Assembly: GCA_013399895.1 (NCBI GenBank)
Contig: VXBA01005476.1
Span: 80,198 to 144,197, forward strand
DNA from: Serilophus lunatus
Lineage: Eukaryota > Chordata > Aves > Passeriformes > Eurylaimidae
Length of the DNA stretch: 64,000 bases
Reading direction: 5' to 3'
Shown here: in pieces, positions 38,984-51,200 of the stretch
How the letters are laid out: the number at the start of each line of letters is the position of its first letter
How positions within the stretch are numbered: position 1 is the stretch's first letter
Translations under genes and position numbers: made by a program
Notes under the pieces: generated by a model
Databases searched by the model: none
The model's input: only the letters and a program-made list of their open reading frames with translations
Told to the model about the DNA's origin: nothing

Positions 38984-40248
38984 GCATGGTTCAGAAACTT
39001 GACCAGAAGCTGCCTGTAGCCAATGAGTACCTGCTGCTTTCAGGTGGTGTGCGGGAAGGTGTGGTGGACATTGATCTTGATGAGCTGAACGTTTATGCAC
39101 GAGGCACAGACTATGACATGGACTTCACCCTCCTTGTGCCCGCGCTGAAGCTGCACGACCGCAACCAACCAGTCACGTTGGACATGCGCCACTCGGCTTT
39201 GTGCCACTCCTGGCTGAGCCTGCGTCTGTTTGATGAGGGAACTATCAGCAAATGGAAGGACTGCTGCACAATCGTGGACCATATCAATGGGGCTACCAAT
39301 TACTTCTTCTCTCCAACAAAAGTTGCAGACTGGTTCTATGACTCTATTAGCATCGTCCTCTCTGAGATCCAGAAAAAGCCCCAACGAGGCATGCCAAAGG
39401 TGGAGAAGGTAGAAAAGAATGGGACTATCATATCCATCATTTTGGGAGTGGGCAGCAGCCGTATGCTGTATGACATTGTCCCTGTGGTGTCCTTCAAAGG
39501 CTGGCCAGCTGTGGCACAGAGCTGGCTGATGGAGAACCACTTCTGGGATGGGAAGATCACCGAGGAGGAAGTCATAAGTGGGTTTTACTTAGTGCCTGCC
39601 TGTTCCTACAAGGGGAAGAAGGACAATGAATGGAGGCTGTCATTTGCCAGGAGTGAAGTGCAGCTGAAAAAGTGCATCTCCAGCAGCCTCATGCAAGCCT
39701 ATCAGGCCTGCAAAGCTATCATCATCAAATTGCTGTCCCGCCCCAAAGCCATTAGTCCATATCACTTGCGGAGCATGATGCTGTGGGCTTGTGACAGGCT
39801 GCCAGCCAGCTACTTGGCTCAGGAGGATTACGCAGCCCATTTCCTCCTGGGCCTCATTGATGATCTCCAGCACTGCTTGGTCAACAAGATGTGCCCTAAC
39901 TATTTCATCCCCCAGTGCAATATGCTAGAACACCTCTCTGAAGAAACCGTCATGCTGCACGCACGGAAGCTGTCCTCAGTCCGCTCAGACCCTGCCGAGC
40001 ACCTTCGAACTGCCATAGAACACGTCAAAGCAGCCAACCGACTAACGCTGGAGCTCCAACGGCGAGGCAGCACCACCAGCATCCCCTCCCCACAGTCAGA
40101 CGGAGGGGACACCAACCAGCCTGATGACCGATTAGCCAAAAAGTTGCAACAGCTAGTGACTGAGAACCCTGGGAAGTCCATCTCTGTCTTCATTAATCCA
40201 GATGATGTCACAAGGCCCCACTTCAGAATTGATGATAAATTTTTCTGA
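38984..40248 (+). CDS. MB21D2: MB21D2, terminal coding exon (Mab-21 domain containing 2)
   Basis: This exon encodes 421 residues, counting the split-codon Gly, and ends in TGA at 40246-40248. It matches vertebrate MB21D2 nearly residue for residue as I recall it, from 'GMVQKLDQKL' to 'HFRIDDKFF'. If the full protein is 491 residues, this exon supplies residues 71-491. The protein has a Mab-21/cGAS-like nucleotidyltransferase fold but no established enzymatic activity. Visible landmarks are Gly-Gly at 91-92, Asp113 and Asp115 (39109-39111, 39115-39117) in 'DYDMDF', and Asp234 (39472-39474) in 'YDIVPVV'. These align with the cGAS GS motif and acidic triad. The C-terminal helical half spans about residues 280-430, and a Ser/Pro/Gly-rich linker lies near 433-450. 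There is no signal peptide or membrane segment. Long minus-strand frames over the exon are shadows. The N-terminal exon lies outside the window. Confidence 0.97.
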
Positions 40249-40392
40249 GCTTTCATCAATATTTCTTGGGATTTTTTATTTTCTTTTTAAAAACTCTTGC
40301 AGTGTGCAGGTTTTTTCATTTGGTTTCCTTGATGACTTAGTCTCTTGGTTTTTACATATCCAGCGTAGATTGGATCTGTTGAGAATAATCTG

Positions 40393-40398
40393 AATAAA
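40393..40398 (+). terminator. AATAAA poly(A) signal (proximal candidate)
   Basis: Canonical AATAAA 145 bases after the stop codon. The downstream U-rich run near 40468 is rather far, so use of this site is uncertain. Confidence 0.35.
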
Positions 40399-40977
40399 TT
40401 ATAAATCCTGGTTCTGCAGGACAGTGCAGATTTTGAAACAGTATATTACTATTTCATATGCTGCTTTGATTTTTTTTTTTCCACCCACCCTGCCCCATTG
40501 TGTGTGAGTAGTTTCTAAAGGAGAACATGCATCATAAACACATGCCTCAGTGTAAGGTAGGGGTTTTTCCCAGGCTCCCACAGTTTATCTACATTGTTGG
40601 GCCTGGAAAAAGGACAACTCATCTTCTGTTGCTTCAGAAATCTACTTCTTTTTCTATGAGCTTCCGTCACCCTAGAGAAATGAGGAGAGACTGGATTGGA
40701 AAGCACTATTGGTAATTTGATGAGGCCAAATCTACTGGGCTGAAGCCCAGTTCATCTGTTCTTCACACTTCTTACTAGGGGAGAAAGTTGACTTTAAAGA
40801 TGATGCAGAATTTGGGGGAAGAGTTGTTCCTGTTTTGATCTACTTTTTGAATGTAATTGTTCATTAATTGGACCTTGTACAGTCCAGAGGGTTGTTTCTG
40901 CTGCTTTTCCATGCGGAATAAGGTTATGGAATGTTAGTTTTAGTGTGTGTAATTATTCAAAGCCTTATTTAAATTCT

Positions 40978-40983
40978 ATTAAA
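40978..40983 (+). terminator. ATTAAA poly(A) signal (distal candidate)
   Basis: ATTAAA is the commonest functional variant of the poly(A) signal. A GU-rich element (TGTTTGTGTTTC) lies near 41044-41055, consistent with cleavage around 41000-41015. Confidence 0.45.
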
Positions 40984-43900
40984 GAACATACCATTTTAAA
41001 TGTAATTGCACTAATGAAATCTCTGCCATTACCTCAGTCCCACTGTTTGTGTTTCTTTCATGAATTAGCATCTGTTATTAGTTCTCATTATTGCTGATTG
41101 CTTGAGACCCCTCAAGTCTCACGGTTTCAGGCGATTTTTTGATTGTCTTTTACAAAAGACTCTTCCTTGTTAGCCTGGCTATGTGTGAGCAGTCAGAGTT
41201 TTGCATTGGCATATTTCTTTGGATGCGTATTGTGTGTTGCAGTGCATATTGCATTAATATGTATTGCATGTTGTTGAAACAGGTTTACCATTAGATAAGG
41301 ATGTAAAATGCTAAAGCAGTGATATGTGCAAAGTGAATCAGCCAGACCTCGAGCAAAGGAGCTACCTGTAATGCATGTATTAGGCCTGATCCTTTATGGC
41401 AGTTACCATTCCCTGGACTTCTGAGGACTTTCTGACTTACCCTGGGACATGTGAGATCTTGCTCTGGTCTCATGTTTGCAAAAGTTGTGTTTGTATGTAA
41501 ACTTGTGGTGCAACAGTAGCCTTGAAAAACACATACGCTTTTCTTCTGTGTGTAGGATAAGTTGTATGGTAAAAAGGGTTAGTCTGAGCCAAAAATTATT
41601 CCAAGAGTTCAAGGATAGAGTGACTTATTGTGGCTGGCTGGCCAGTGACTGATATTTAGGCCTTAAATCAGCAATTTGGGCTTACAGATTATCCCAGAGA
41701 TGCTGTTCTGATCCAAACTTGATGCATGTGTTAAAATGTGATTATTAGAGCAGTTTGAAGTATTTTTTAAATATTTGACAGACAAATGAGGTGCATATCT
41801 AGTAAATTCTAACTGATAAGAATTGTGTATGAAAATTGTGTCACTTTTTTAGCCCAGCCTTTCTGGTAAAGAAACCAGGCTGGTGGAGCAACACACCAGC
41901 AGCTTTGGAAACTGCTTTATTAGATGGCAGGGAGGTTTCAATATGTGATCTAGTGCCCAAATCATGTCTTAAAACAAAACTTCGGCTCCTCCATCTCTTG
42001 GGCGTATTTGCAAACTTCACCCCATTGCTGTAGCCAAGATGTTCACATTTACCTGAATTTACTGGTACACAATTACAAGAAGCTCTCAGAAGTTGCTGGC
42101 TAGATGGAGTGGATGAGGATTTAACTTTAAAGCACAATTGGCTAGTGATCATGAGCCCCAGTGCAGCTGCAGTTATGGTCTTGGGAAGGACATGGATTGA
42201 CTTCAGTGGATCAGAACTGGGTCCTACCTGTGTGTCTACTGCCAAAGATGAGTCTCCATGTAAGCCTGTGTAACCTGCTGGGGGAGGCAGGAAAAACAAC
42301 TGGGAATCCTTTCCAGAAGTACTTGGGAAATGCAGATTTGTTGAAATGGCCTTTTGCCTCATCTCTGAGACTTCTGTTTATTGAAAGAAGAGTCTGGGCT
42401 TCAGGATGAAGTTTCCCATCACCACATGAGAAATCTGCGCAGTACAAAGCTGCAGTATCCTGAGAGGCAGAGTACTTTCCTGGGAGTCCCAGTGTCTGTG
42501 CCAGTGCTCCTGATACATGCAGAAACACAGCCTTCCTCGTGCCAGTTCAATGTCCCAGTGGCCAGCAGTTTGACTAACACATGTCAAGCTCTGGTGTGTG
42601 CTCCTTCTTTTTTTGGTTTTAATTAAAAAAAATTTTGAAAAGTATCCATCTTGTTCTTCCTGCGTTGTGTGTGTTGGAGGTTTTTTTGTGGGAGAGAGAT
42701 TTGGCTTTTTACCGAACCGAAAAGCAATTGCAGGTAGGTCTGTGAGAATGTTATGTCCTCTACCTGGAGCATCTGTCTTCAAAGGAGCCAGAATCCTAAT
42801 CTTCAGTAGGTTTATGGCAGTCTAGTATTTGTTCCTCTCCACATACTATAGTTCAACTTAATGAAGTAGGCTGCCAGCACAGAGAGGTGATGTGTGCTTT
42901 GTATATCAGAGAACACTGAAGATCCTATTTTTTTCCTTTCCTATTGTCCCTTTTTGCCTTTGTGAGTATGTGCTGGGAGAGACTTGTGAAGTGCATAGGT
43001 CTCTGTGTGGGATTTCAAAGTAGACAGTGGGTTTAGATACCAATGACCTATTATTCTTCACTTCTCCATGCAAGTTTTAAGGGGCCCATGGATGCTTTTC
43101 CTGTTAGGGGGTTCTTGAAAGTCATTCACACAAGCATTTTAAAGCACACAGCCCCATGGTGTTAGAGACTTGGCCAATCTGACAAACACTGAATAAGAGG
43201 AGATTTGCTTTAAATTAGCAATGTAGGCATCTTCCTTACTGATGTCAAGAGGAGACAAGTCAGTGTTATGAGCCCGTGTCTCCATGGAATCTTCAGTTCT
43301 ACACTCACTGCTATGGCAGAAAATTTTATTTATTTTTTTTTTTTTTACTTTTGCCCATTAGCTACTTTTCTGCTGCTTCTGTTGTGGTAAGTGATGTTGC
43401 AAAAGGACTGGGAGAATTAGTGAAGGGCTGGCTGCATGTTTAAGAATATAGGAGGTCTCCTTTGTGAGTCTGCATATTACTGACTCCTGCACTGTTAGAA
43501 GGGAGAGAGGCCCAGCCAGGAGGGTCTGACCTTGAGGCATCAGAAAGGTGAGGAGGGAGAAAAGGTGTCCTTCAGAGGCTCCACTTCCACTTCTCAATGT
43601 GAGCCCTTCTGGGCATCCTGGCTCTGGTTCTACTCTCGGAACAAGATTTTGCCTTTGCTCTTTCTGGTCAGTAGCATGATACAAGGAGCAGCTAATTTGA
43701 CTGGTTCCAGTTGTAACTTCTGAGAGACCCTGAAAAACCTATCACTTCTTCAGGGGCACACCTGGGCTGCTGCAGATGTGATGAAACCACCAGCCATTGG
43801 AGGATTACTCTCTGAGCTGTTTTGGGAGGAGAACTCCTTTTAGAGCAGAAGAGAGAGCAGCCCAAGAACTTTGTGAAAGCCTGCAATCTCTGGTCCTTCA

Positions 43901-44826
43901 AGCATGTTATGTGAAGCCTCAGTTGCTTTTGTCTGGCTGTGATAAATCGGTTTCTCTGCATTTTCAAATACTTTAGCCTGCAGAAGTGTTGGTGCTCTTA
44001 ACTAGAAAAGTACAGCTGAGCATCAGAGTCACTCCTTGCAGCAAAATACCAGTAGGACTTTAACCATGCGGTGTCCAAAATAGAAGGCAGTCCTCAAAAG
44101 CCTCTGAAAGAACTGTTTTTAGTGATCTGTCTTTTCTATTGTCCTGTCACTATGAGAAATTTTGATTTAAATTTTTGGACTTTCCCTGATTGCTTTGTTC
44201 CAGTGGAGAACAATTTTCTTTTGGCAGCTGTGGTAGTTCTGGGCTTGACAGGGACACCAGAGCTCTGTGCCCATCCACTGCTTGGTCTCTTCATGGTACA
44301 CTGTGAGACAAGATTATGTCTGCTACAAAACTGACAAGTCAATGAACGCTGAAAGATGGTAGTCACTCTTGAAATGAGATGTTCAGCATCGAGGGCCGTA
44401 TGAAAAGAACTCCAAGCTCCCTGTAAGCGCTGTGTTCGGAAACAAGTACAAGGTGGCTGACTTTGCACAAGATGCTGTCCCAGTGCCAAGAACCCACCCA
44501 TAGCTCCAATCAGTTGTTTATATTTTACTGGTAAATCTGGGGATACTGGGAAAAATGACTCCTTCAAGGCTTTAGAAAGCCAAAGATTCCTGAAGGTCTC
44601 ATTGCTCTGCTCTCCAAAGGCTGTTGCTGGTGCCTTAACCCAACTCCAAACAGCTGCAGCCTCTGAAACTCATCTGTAACAAAGGTGTCTCGCCAGTCTG
44701 CTTGCTATATATTGATGAATGCACATGGCACTGGGTAACTGGACGAATAGTGTCCAGGAGGTGGCTGGGGTGGAGGGTCACAGGACAGGGCCCAGTTCCC
44801 ATTAGACTCCATTGGGGGACTTGAAA

Positions 44827-44848
44827 ATATGCTTTAAATGAAGCATAT
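44827..44848. repeat. Short perfect inverted repeat
   Basis: ATATGCTT (44827-44834) and AAGCATAT (44841-44848) form an 8-bp perfect stem with a 6-base loop. It is too short for a miRNA precursor. It lies about 70 bp from the POU-type direct repeats. Confidence 0.85.
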
Positions 44849-44917
44849 GCACTTTTCTAGCCCAAGCTAATTGTGATCAGACCAAAAGTAAGCAGGCAGG
44901 TACCATATTTTATTAAC

Positions 44918-44946
44918 CCATGCATAATACAATGGCCATGCATAAT
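44918..44946 (+). promoter_or_regulatory. POU-like direct repeats flanking a SOX-like motif
   Basis: CCATGCATAAT occurs at 44918-44928 and again at 44936-44946, 18 bp apart. Each copy contains an ATGCATAAT-type POU half-site. Between them lies ACAATGG, a match to the SOX HMG-box consensus. This arrangement resembles SOX-POU composite enhancers, though the spacing is not the classical one. Function is inferred from motifs only. Confidence 0.35.
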
Positions 44947-45209
44947 TCAAGTGAGTGGGGCAGAGAGGAAGGTAGACTTTACTAATGACTATTTGTCATA
45001 AAAAAAAAATGTAAAAGGTGTGTATTGTTGCTGCCTAGAATTGCTTAAAAACATCCATCTGTCCATTTTTGCAGGTTCAGTACTGGATGTGTTTGGCCAC
45101 CTCGTTTTGTGTTAATGGGAGTTTGTTTAAAGTGTCGATGTCACTGGACAGCTGAGTGTAACAACGTTCACATTCTTCTGGCATTGCTCAGTGATTAGAA
45201 GTATTCAGC

Positions 45210-45217
45210 ATGCAAAT
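45210..45217 (+). promoter_or_regulatory. Consensus octamer ATGCAAAT
   Basis: An exact octamer, the canonical binding site for POU factors such as OCT1 and OCT4, lies about 265 bp beyond the POU-like direct repeats. The surrounding segment (about 45170-45330) is AT-rich and free of repeats. A single octamer can occur by chance. Confidence 0.35.
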
Positions 45218-48200
45218 AGCTTGCTCAACCTCAGCAAGTACATCATCTCTCTCCTGCCAGCCTTGCTTGGGAGGAGCTAATGGACTTTTATATTATACAG
45301 AATAGAGAATTACTGTCTCTAATGGCTCCTGAATAAGCTCCACAGAAAGGCAAACAACCATCATGGGGCAAAGGCTAAAAGAGGGGAGCGGGGCAAAAGA
45401 GCAGAGATTAAAAAGTTACTGGCCAAGGGACTCTTGCTTACATGTCTTGTGTTTAGGGGAATTCAGCATTATAGTTAGCATATTTTGGCTGTCTGTCAAG
45501 TGAATCCCAATTTATTTCCTCTGAATGCTTTTAGAATAGTGATAAAGTAGCCCTCACTCCCTTTTCCTGTCCCTTTGCCATTTATAATCTATTATTCTGT
45601 GGCTGCTCTAAGGACCTATTGTGTTTTCCTATTATCATTGTCCCTGGCTCAGCACTGTGCTTCCAAGCTGAATATAGGCTTTTGGGGGTTATTTTTATCT
45701 TACTGGCCTTCTGTGGTAGAGGAGCATGCTCTCATTCAGTCTCCAGACAGCCTGATTTGCCGAGCAGAGATGTGGGTGCATATTGAGGGCATCAGGCTCT
45801 CTTCAAACTGACTCAGCTCCCTCTTTTCCTCTCAGTTTTTGTGTGTTAGGAATATCAAAATGGAAGGCATGACTAAGGTCTTGTTAGGCACCAAGAAGAC
45901 ATGATAACTGATTCTGAAGTCAAGCAAACTCCATTTCCAAGTGAAAATTGAGCCAAAACAGCCTCTTTTCTCCCCAGTTCTCAACTCCTCTGGCCCCTTT
46001 GGTTTAGCTTTGTTTTGGGGAGGTGGAGAGAGATGAGCTGCTTTTGTCCACTTCAGTGACTACAAATCATAGCTTTGGCCTAGGATGTTAAGCACTTCAT
46101 TCATTAATGGCTTTGTCTTCAGAGCTCCCTATTGCTTTGCACCCTGTCATGACTGATGGGACAAGGAGAGGGCTAGCCCTTAGTTAAAGGAGACTCTATA
46201 AATGGAAACCAACTGTCCTGAATCCTACCAGCCCATTGTGACTAAGGACTGATAAGTCCACCAAGGCATATGTTACTGGGTCAGTAGTACAAAACTAGTT
46301 CCTCACTTGTTCTTTCTTGGCTCATTTCAGCAGCAAAACCCACTGAAGGCAGAATGTGAAACCCAGTGCATCAGGAGATAAGGAAAGAAGTGCAGCTCAA
46401 GTTGTTCCTCCTGTCTGTTTTGCCACTGTACTCAGCCTGCCCCATGTACCTTTCCAAAGCATCTTTAAATAAACTCTCCAGAAGTGTTCTGCTACACAGT
46501 AATGAACACAAATGAAATTAAATGCTGCTGAATGGAGCTGCATAAATGCCTTGTCATATTTTGTTATAATCACCTAAAGCAACCTCATCACCTCATCATC
46601 TGTGTCATCTGTCTTTCCAGCTTACTCATGGAGCAGCAAGCCCCATGGTGACTGGGCAAAAAAGGAAGAGAAATGGAAGTTCATGTGAGTTGGAGTAAAT
46701 AATTCAGAGGCACTGGCTGTTGTTCTGATACACAGTGCTACCCAGGCTGCCAGGGCATACTGGTCCAGCACGCACAGAAATCACGCTCTCTGAAGTAAAA
46801 GCAAGATACTGAGGAAACTGAGCAAACCCTCCAGCCTGTTGACTTTCCAGCTCATTGAGCAGGGGGAAACTCAGCAGTGTGTCTGTGTGGAGTGAGGCTG
46901 CAGGGTGTGGGAGCAGTGTAAGTGTGAGCAGACTGGTGGTCTCTTCGGCTGGTGCACTACTATGCACTGTTGTAAAACTGATCCAATACAGTCAGTGCTT
47001 GAGTTTTTGACAGCCATTTCTGAATAACAGGTCAAAAGAAAAAGGGCAGAAAAAACCCCCACCTAAAAAGCAGTACATTGTGCACAGCCCTTCCACAGAG
47101 CAGAGCTGAGAGTGAAAACGAGTCAGTTTTAATGTTGTGCTAGACTTGGATTTCCTGCCCAGCTGCCAATTCACAAGGAACCTTACTTTGTTGTGCTCTG
47201 CCTGGAAGGGGTTTTGTTCTGGCTACACAGCTGTGATAACTCTGGAAAGATGCAGTCTTAGAGGCAAATGCAAACTCATGTCTGACTGCTCCACTGAGCA
47301 TCAGGCACAGCGGTGTCTCATGTGAGTGCATTTGTAAAATCCTTGAACTTTAGGTTTTCCAGTTTCTTGCTGTGTTAGTGTCTTAAAACTTCTCCTGACC
47401 AAAAAAACCCCCAAACTTTTGTGAGGTTTTCCCCACCTTGATACTTTTATCTCAAATTAAAAGGAAGTCAGTACAACACAACAGTGCAAGGATGAGGCAT
47501 GTTGAGTTACTCCTACACAGTGTGCCAGGGCATCTTCATGTTTGTGGAACAGAGTCCTGCTTCATTTGCCTTTTCTGCCCCTCTGTGCCTTCATACCCAT
47601 GCACACATAGGAGAGGTCTCAGGTATAGTCTGAATGTGCTGGGGAGAGCTACAGCTGCCCCTCCCTGGCTGATGGGCTCCAGGTTCGGCCCATCAGAGCA
47701 GAGCAGTCGCTACCTAGGGGTGATGGCATCTCTTTGCAATTCATCTGTCCCAGTGGCCAAATCCTGTTGACTGCTCACCTTTCATTTCAGGCATGAATAG
47801 CTGCAGTTGTAAAGCTGCACATGCATTGAAGAATGAAACATATCTTTGCACAAAGCTGAGGGGTTATGAATTGCTGCAGTTTATGACTGGGAGTGGGATT
47901 AATTTAGCACAAAGAACTGAGTTAATATGACTATTTGTGCAGCCAGCTCTGATGTCTAAGGGACTAGCAAGGTATTTAGACATATGAGTCATGTCCCTCT
48001 AGCATCACTGGTGCTTGCTGGCACTGACCTGGTCCCTCAAATACTTGTTTAATGGCATGATGCCACTGTCATATAATACTGCACCGCCGTCACTGCTTGG
48101 GCCCAGTGAAACCACCTGTACTTTTCTGATTTGACTGCAAAAAGGTCCTTAAGATCCAAATGCTATGTCTTCTTCAGTAGTTACCAGTCTTTCACTGAGC

Positions 48201-48265
48201 ACTTCCCTTGACAAGACACCTTGTGAGCCTAAAGGGCTCTGTCCAGGAGAGGAGATGGGGTGTAT

Positions 48266-48292
48266 CCCACCCCCACCCCCTCCTTTCCCCCC
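48266..48292 (-). other. Predicted G-quadruplex
   Basis: The + strand has C runs of 3, 5, 5 and 6 (48266-48268, 48270-48274, 48276-48280, 48287-48292) with loops of 1, 1 and 6 bases. The minus strand therefore meets the G3+ N1-7 rule four times with two single-base loops, which favours a stable parallel quadruplex. Confidence 0.7.
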
Positions 48293-51200
48293 TCGCCTCT
48301 CAGTGCTCTGTGCTTGGCTAGGAAATAAGATCTGTCTTTTCCTGGGAGCATTCAGCACCTAAACAGCACAACCCCATGCAGGACCAGCCCAGCACTTCCA
48401 GACGAGGCAGTCATGCACACAAGCTGATCTGCTCTTTCCTTCCATGGCACTAATGAGACCACATGCAACTCCCATTTTTGGGAAGAACTCTTTTAGAGCC
48501 AGCTCAGGTATCTCTTAACTGCACAGCATTTGCCAGATGGGAAACATCCACTCTGCTTACAAAGCTATGTAATGTCTCGCAGCATTTCAGCTTCCCAGTT
48601 CTTACTGGAAATAACCTTCTGGTCTCATTTGCCCATGGCCTTGTCCCTTCACACGTCTAACAAGAAAAAACATTATTTTGTGGTTAGGGTGATGATGGGA
48701 AAGATATCTGCTGTTGTCAGTTTTACACACAGTACTTAGCAAATGTCCACATCTGCCAACCTGAATTCAAAAGATGAAGAGAGGGACATGAGAACAGAAT
48801 AGCAACAGGAATTAATTATTGTGTTTGTAAAATAATCTCTTGTATGAACAGCTCAATTTTAATATCTGATTTTCAGTCTAGTCAAAAAGAGATCATGTTG
48901 GTTTGCACTTCTGCAACCACTGAAATTCCTTTGCAGTCTGTTAGAGACAGGAATTTCTGGTAAGTATATATAGTATTTCTTCAGGTTCATTTGAAAAGAG
49001 TGATAATACATCATTGCTCCCAGTGGGGACATAGCAGCCTCATAGCTTATGTCTGCTGTCAGGTATTAAAGCTGGGAGTGAATGGTGCAATCGATAGTGG
49101 GAAATGCAGTGTCTGACACTGCTAAGTGCAGCTCTAATGTTCCTTATGGAAACCCTAACGCATACCAGAGAGCACACTTGCTCCAATGAGTAAAGAAACA
49201 GGATTGATGCCTCTATTTGCTAAGTGATTCCTAATGTCTCCTGTATTTTTTTGTGGTTTGCATATGAAAAAAAAAAAGATGCTGAAACTGCAGAGGATAG
49301 TAGCAGCCAAAATTAAGAAAAGAATACCTCTCTTTTTGAGACAAAAGTGTGTTGCCCACACACTCGAGGACAGATGGGCTATCCTGGGCTATATCCAAGC
49401 CCAACTTACTGAGTTCTATCCCCTTCATCTGCTTAATGTCTACCAATTCTTATCTTGGTTCAGACCATAGCAGGTACACAAGTTTCTGTCTCAGGCAGAA
49501 CTAGTGCAAGGATGTTACATCCTGTGTAGCTCCTGAGCACCCCCATGCTCCATCCAATACTGTCGGTCACTAACCAGCTGCTCAGCCTGAAGCTGGACCC
49601 AATTGCCCTTGTAGCTGAGAAGCTGCTGCTCACACCAGATTAACAGGAGCCACTTGTCCTCAGAATTGCCAGTGGCTGGACCTGGAATATGCTCATGCTA
49701 AAAGCCAATTCATGTGGTCTGAATACACAGCTGTCACATGGAGGGAGATCACTGTTATGACATGCAGGCCCTAAGGGTTTGGGATCACCGTATTCCATCA
49801 GCAAGCTGGAGCAATTGCAGTAGTGACTGAGCTTCATGGCAGTACTGACCTCCTTCCCCCTCTCATACACAGAAAAAAGAAATAGGATTTAAAAACCCCT
49901 TTGTTATATCTTTCTACAGGGCAACCCTGACCTTCATGGCACACCTGTGCCTGGGAAGGTTTATCCTTCCCAGCTGACCCCAGCAGGGAGAACTGATTGA
50001 TCGGCAAGGCTGGGCACAGCAGCAGCCCAGGTGAGGGTGGTGTGTGTTAGCAGCTATGAGGCAGAGCAAGGTTACAAATAAAGAAAGAGGGCATTGGGAA
50101 GGTTATGCCTCTGTGTCTCTGTGCTCTGAGGGCTAACTGGATAGGGACTGTAGACAAAGGAATGTCGGTGATGGACTGGGAACTGAGCCTTCACGTGTTA
50201 TGAGTATGAATTTGTACATAGTGTAAAAAGTAGCTGTGTGTCCTGGGTCTGGCCCCTCAGGAGCTTCAGTCAGACCCTGTGGTCAGGAAAGATAGAGGTT
50301 ATGAGCTGTGAAATGGTGGAAAAGGCAAACTCTCATTTTGGTGGATGTGTACAATTACCTTTCTCACTTTTCCATTTCTTCTTATCATCTAGAGATAACA
50401 GCAAAGCTGATAAAGCAGCTTTGTGAGCTGAGTAAGATGAAAAGGCAGGGTTTGCTTATGTATGCTAGGAGCTGGGGTGCCTAGAGAGCCTGAGGCAATT
50501 TTCTGGGAATTTGAAGCAGCAATTGTACTACTGCCTGCTCTTTTTCTAGAAAAGGATCAAGGTAACAAAAAAAAGGAGAAGTTAGGGTGAATGCCTTGCA
50601 GATGTGTTGTCTGGAGGAGTATGGTTTGGGGAACTGAGTGCTTGACCTCAAAGGCAAGAAGCCTTGGAAATGCTGCTGGAATAAAGTTGTCTGAAGCTGT
50701 TGGTTCCACGTATGGTAACACTGCACAGCTGGCAGTGCCAGCACACGTTCCTCTGTGGCACAATATGTGGTCAAAGAAATATGTGTGTAAAGGAAGAGTA
50801 TATCCTGGAACACAGAGAGCTTTACTACTACCACTGGTAAACTGGACACTAGCAGGTACTTATCAGTGATTGTAAATCCTTATGAGGTGGCATGGAAGGA
50901 ACGTGAACTGTTCCCTTGGCTGGTGTTTCAAATTGCTAGGAAGGGCACGTTCTTTTACACTGCAAGTTGAGGGGGCATAAGCCTACAAAGTCTTGTGGTT
51001 CATGTGCTTTGTGTTTGTCCTACAGGCTGTTCATCGGAACGCAGTTTGAGTGCAGGTATCTTTGTGAGCCCTGTTTCTGCTCGCTGGGTCCTTGGGCTGC
51101 AGTGCTTGCAGGTTTGATTGCTGTGATGTCAGGAGGCTGCACCAGCTGGGAACACAGCTGAGCTCTCTTGATCAAGCAAATTCAGTAGCTTAGTTAGATC

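Larger units (their letters stand above)
40249..41005 (+). other. MB21D2 3' UTR (short form, end inferred)
   Basis: AT-rich sequence directly follows the stop codon, with U-rich runs near 40272-40290 and 40468-40480. The 3' end is inferred from ATTAAA at 40978-40983. A longer isoform is possible. TGCTGCT, the seed match of the miR-15/16 family, occurs at 40459-40465 and 40899-40905. Confidence 0.5.

Noticed and set aside
39040..40259. Minus-strand open frames of 60-166 codons over the MB21D2 exon
   Set aside because: They are antisense shadows of a conserved GC-richer coding exon and have no domain of their own.
41841..42362. 173-codon minus-strand frame
   Set aside because: It has no recognisable domain, no supporting splice or promoter signals, and a length near the chance maximum for this window.
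44827..44848. Hairpin as a miRNA precursor
   Set aside because: The stem is only 8 bp, far shorter than the roughly 30-bp stem a precursor needs.
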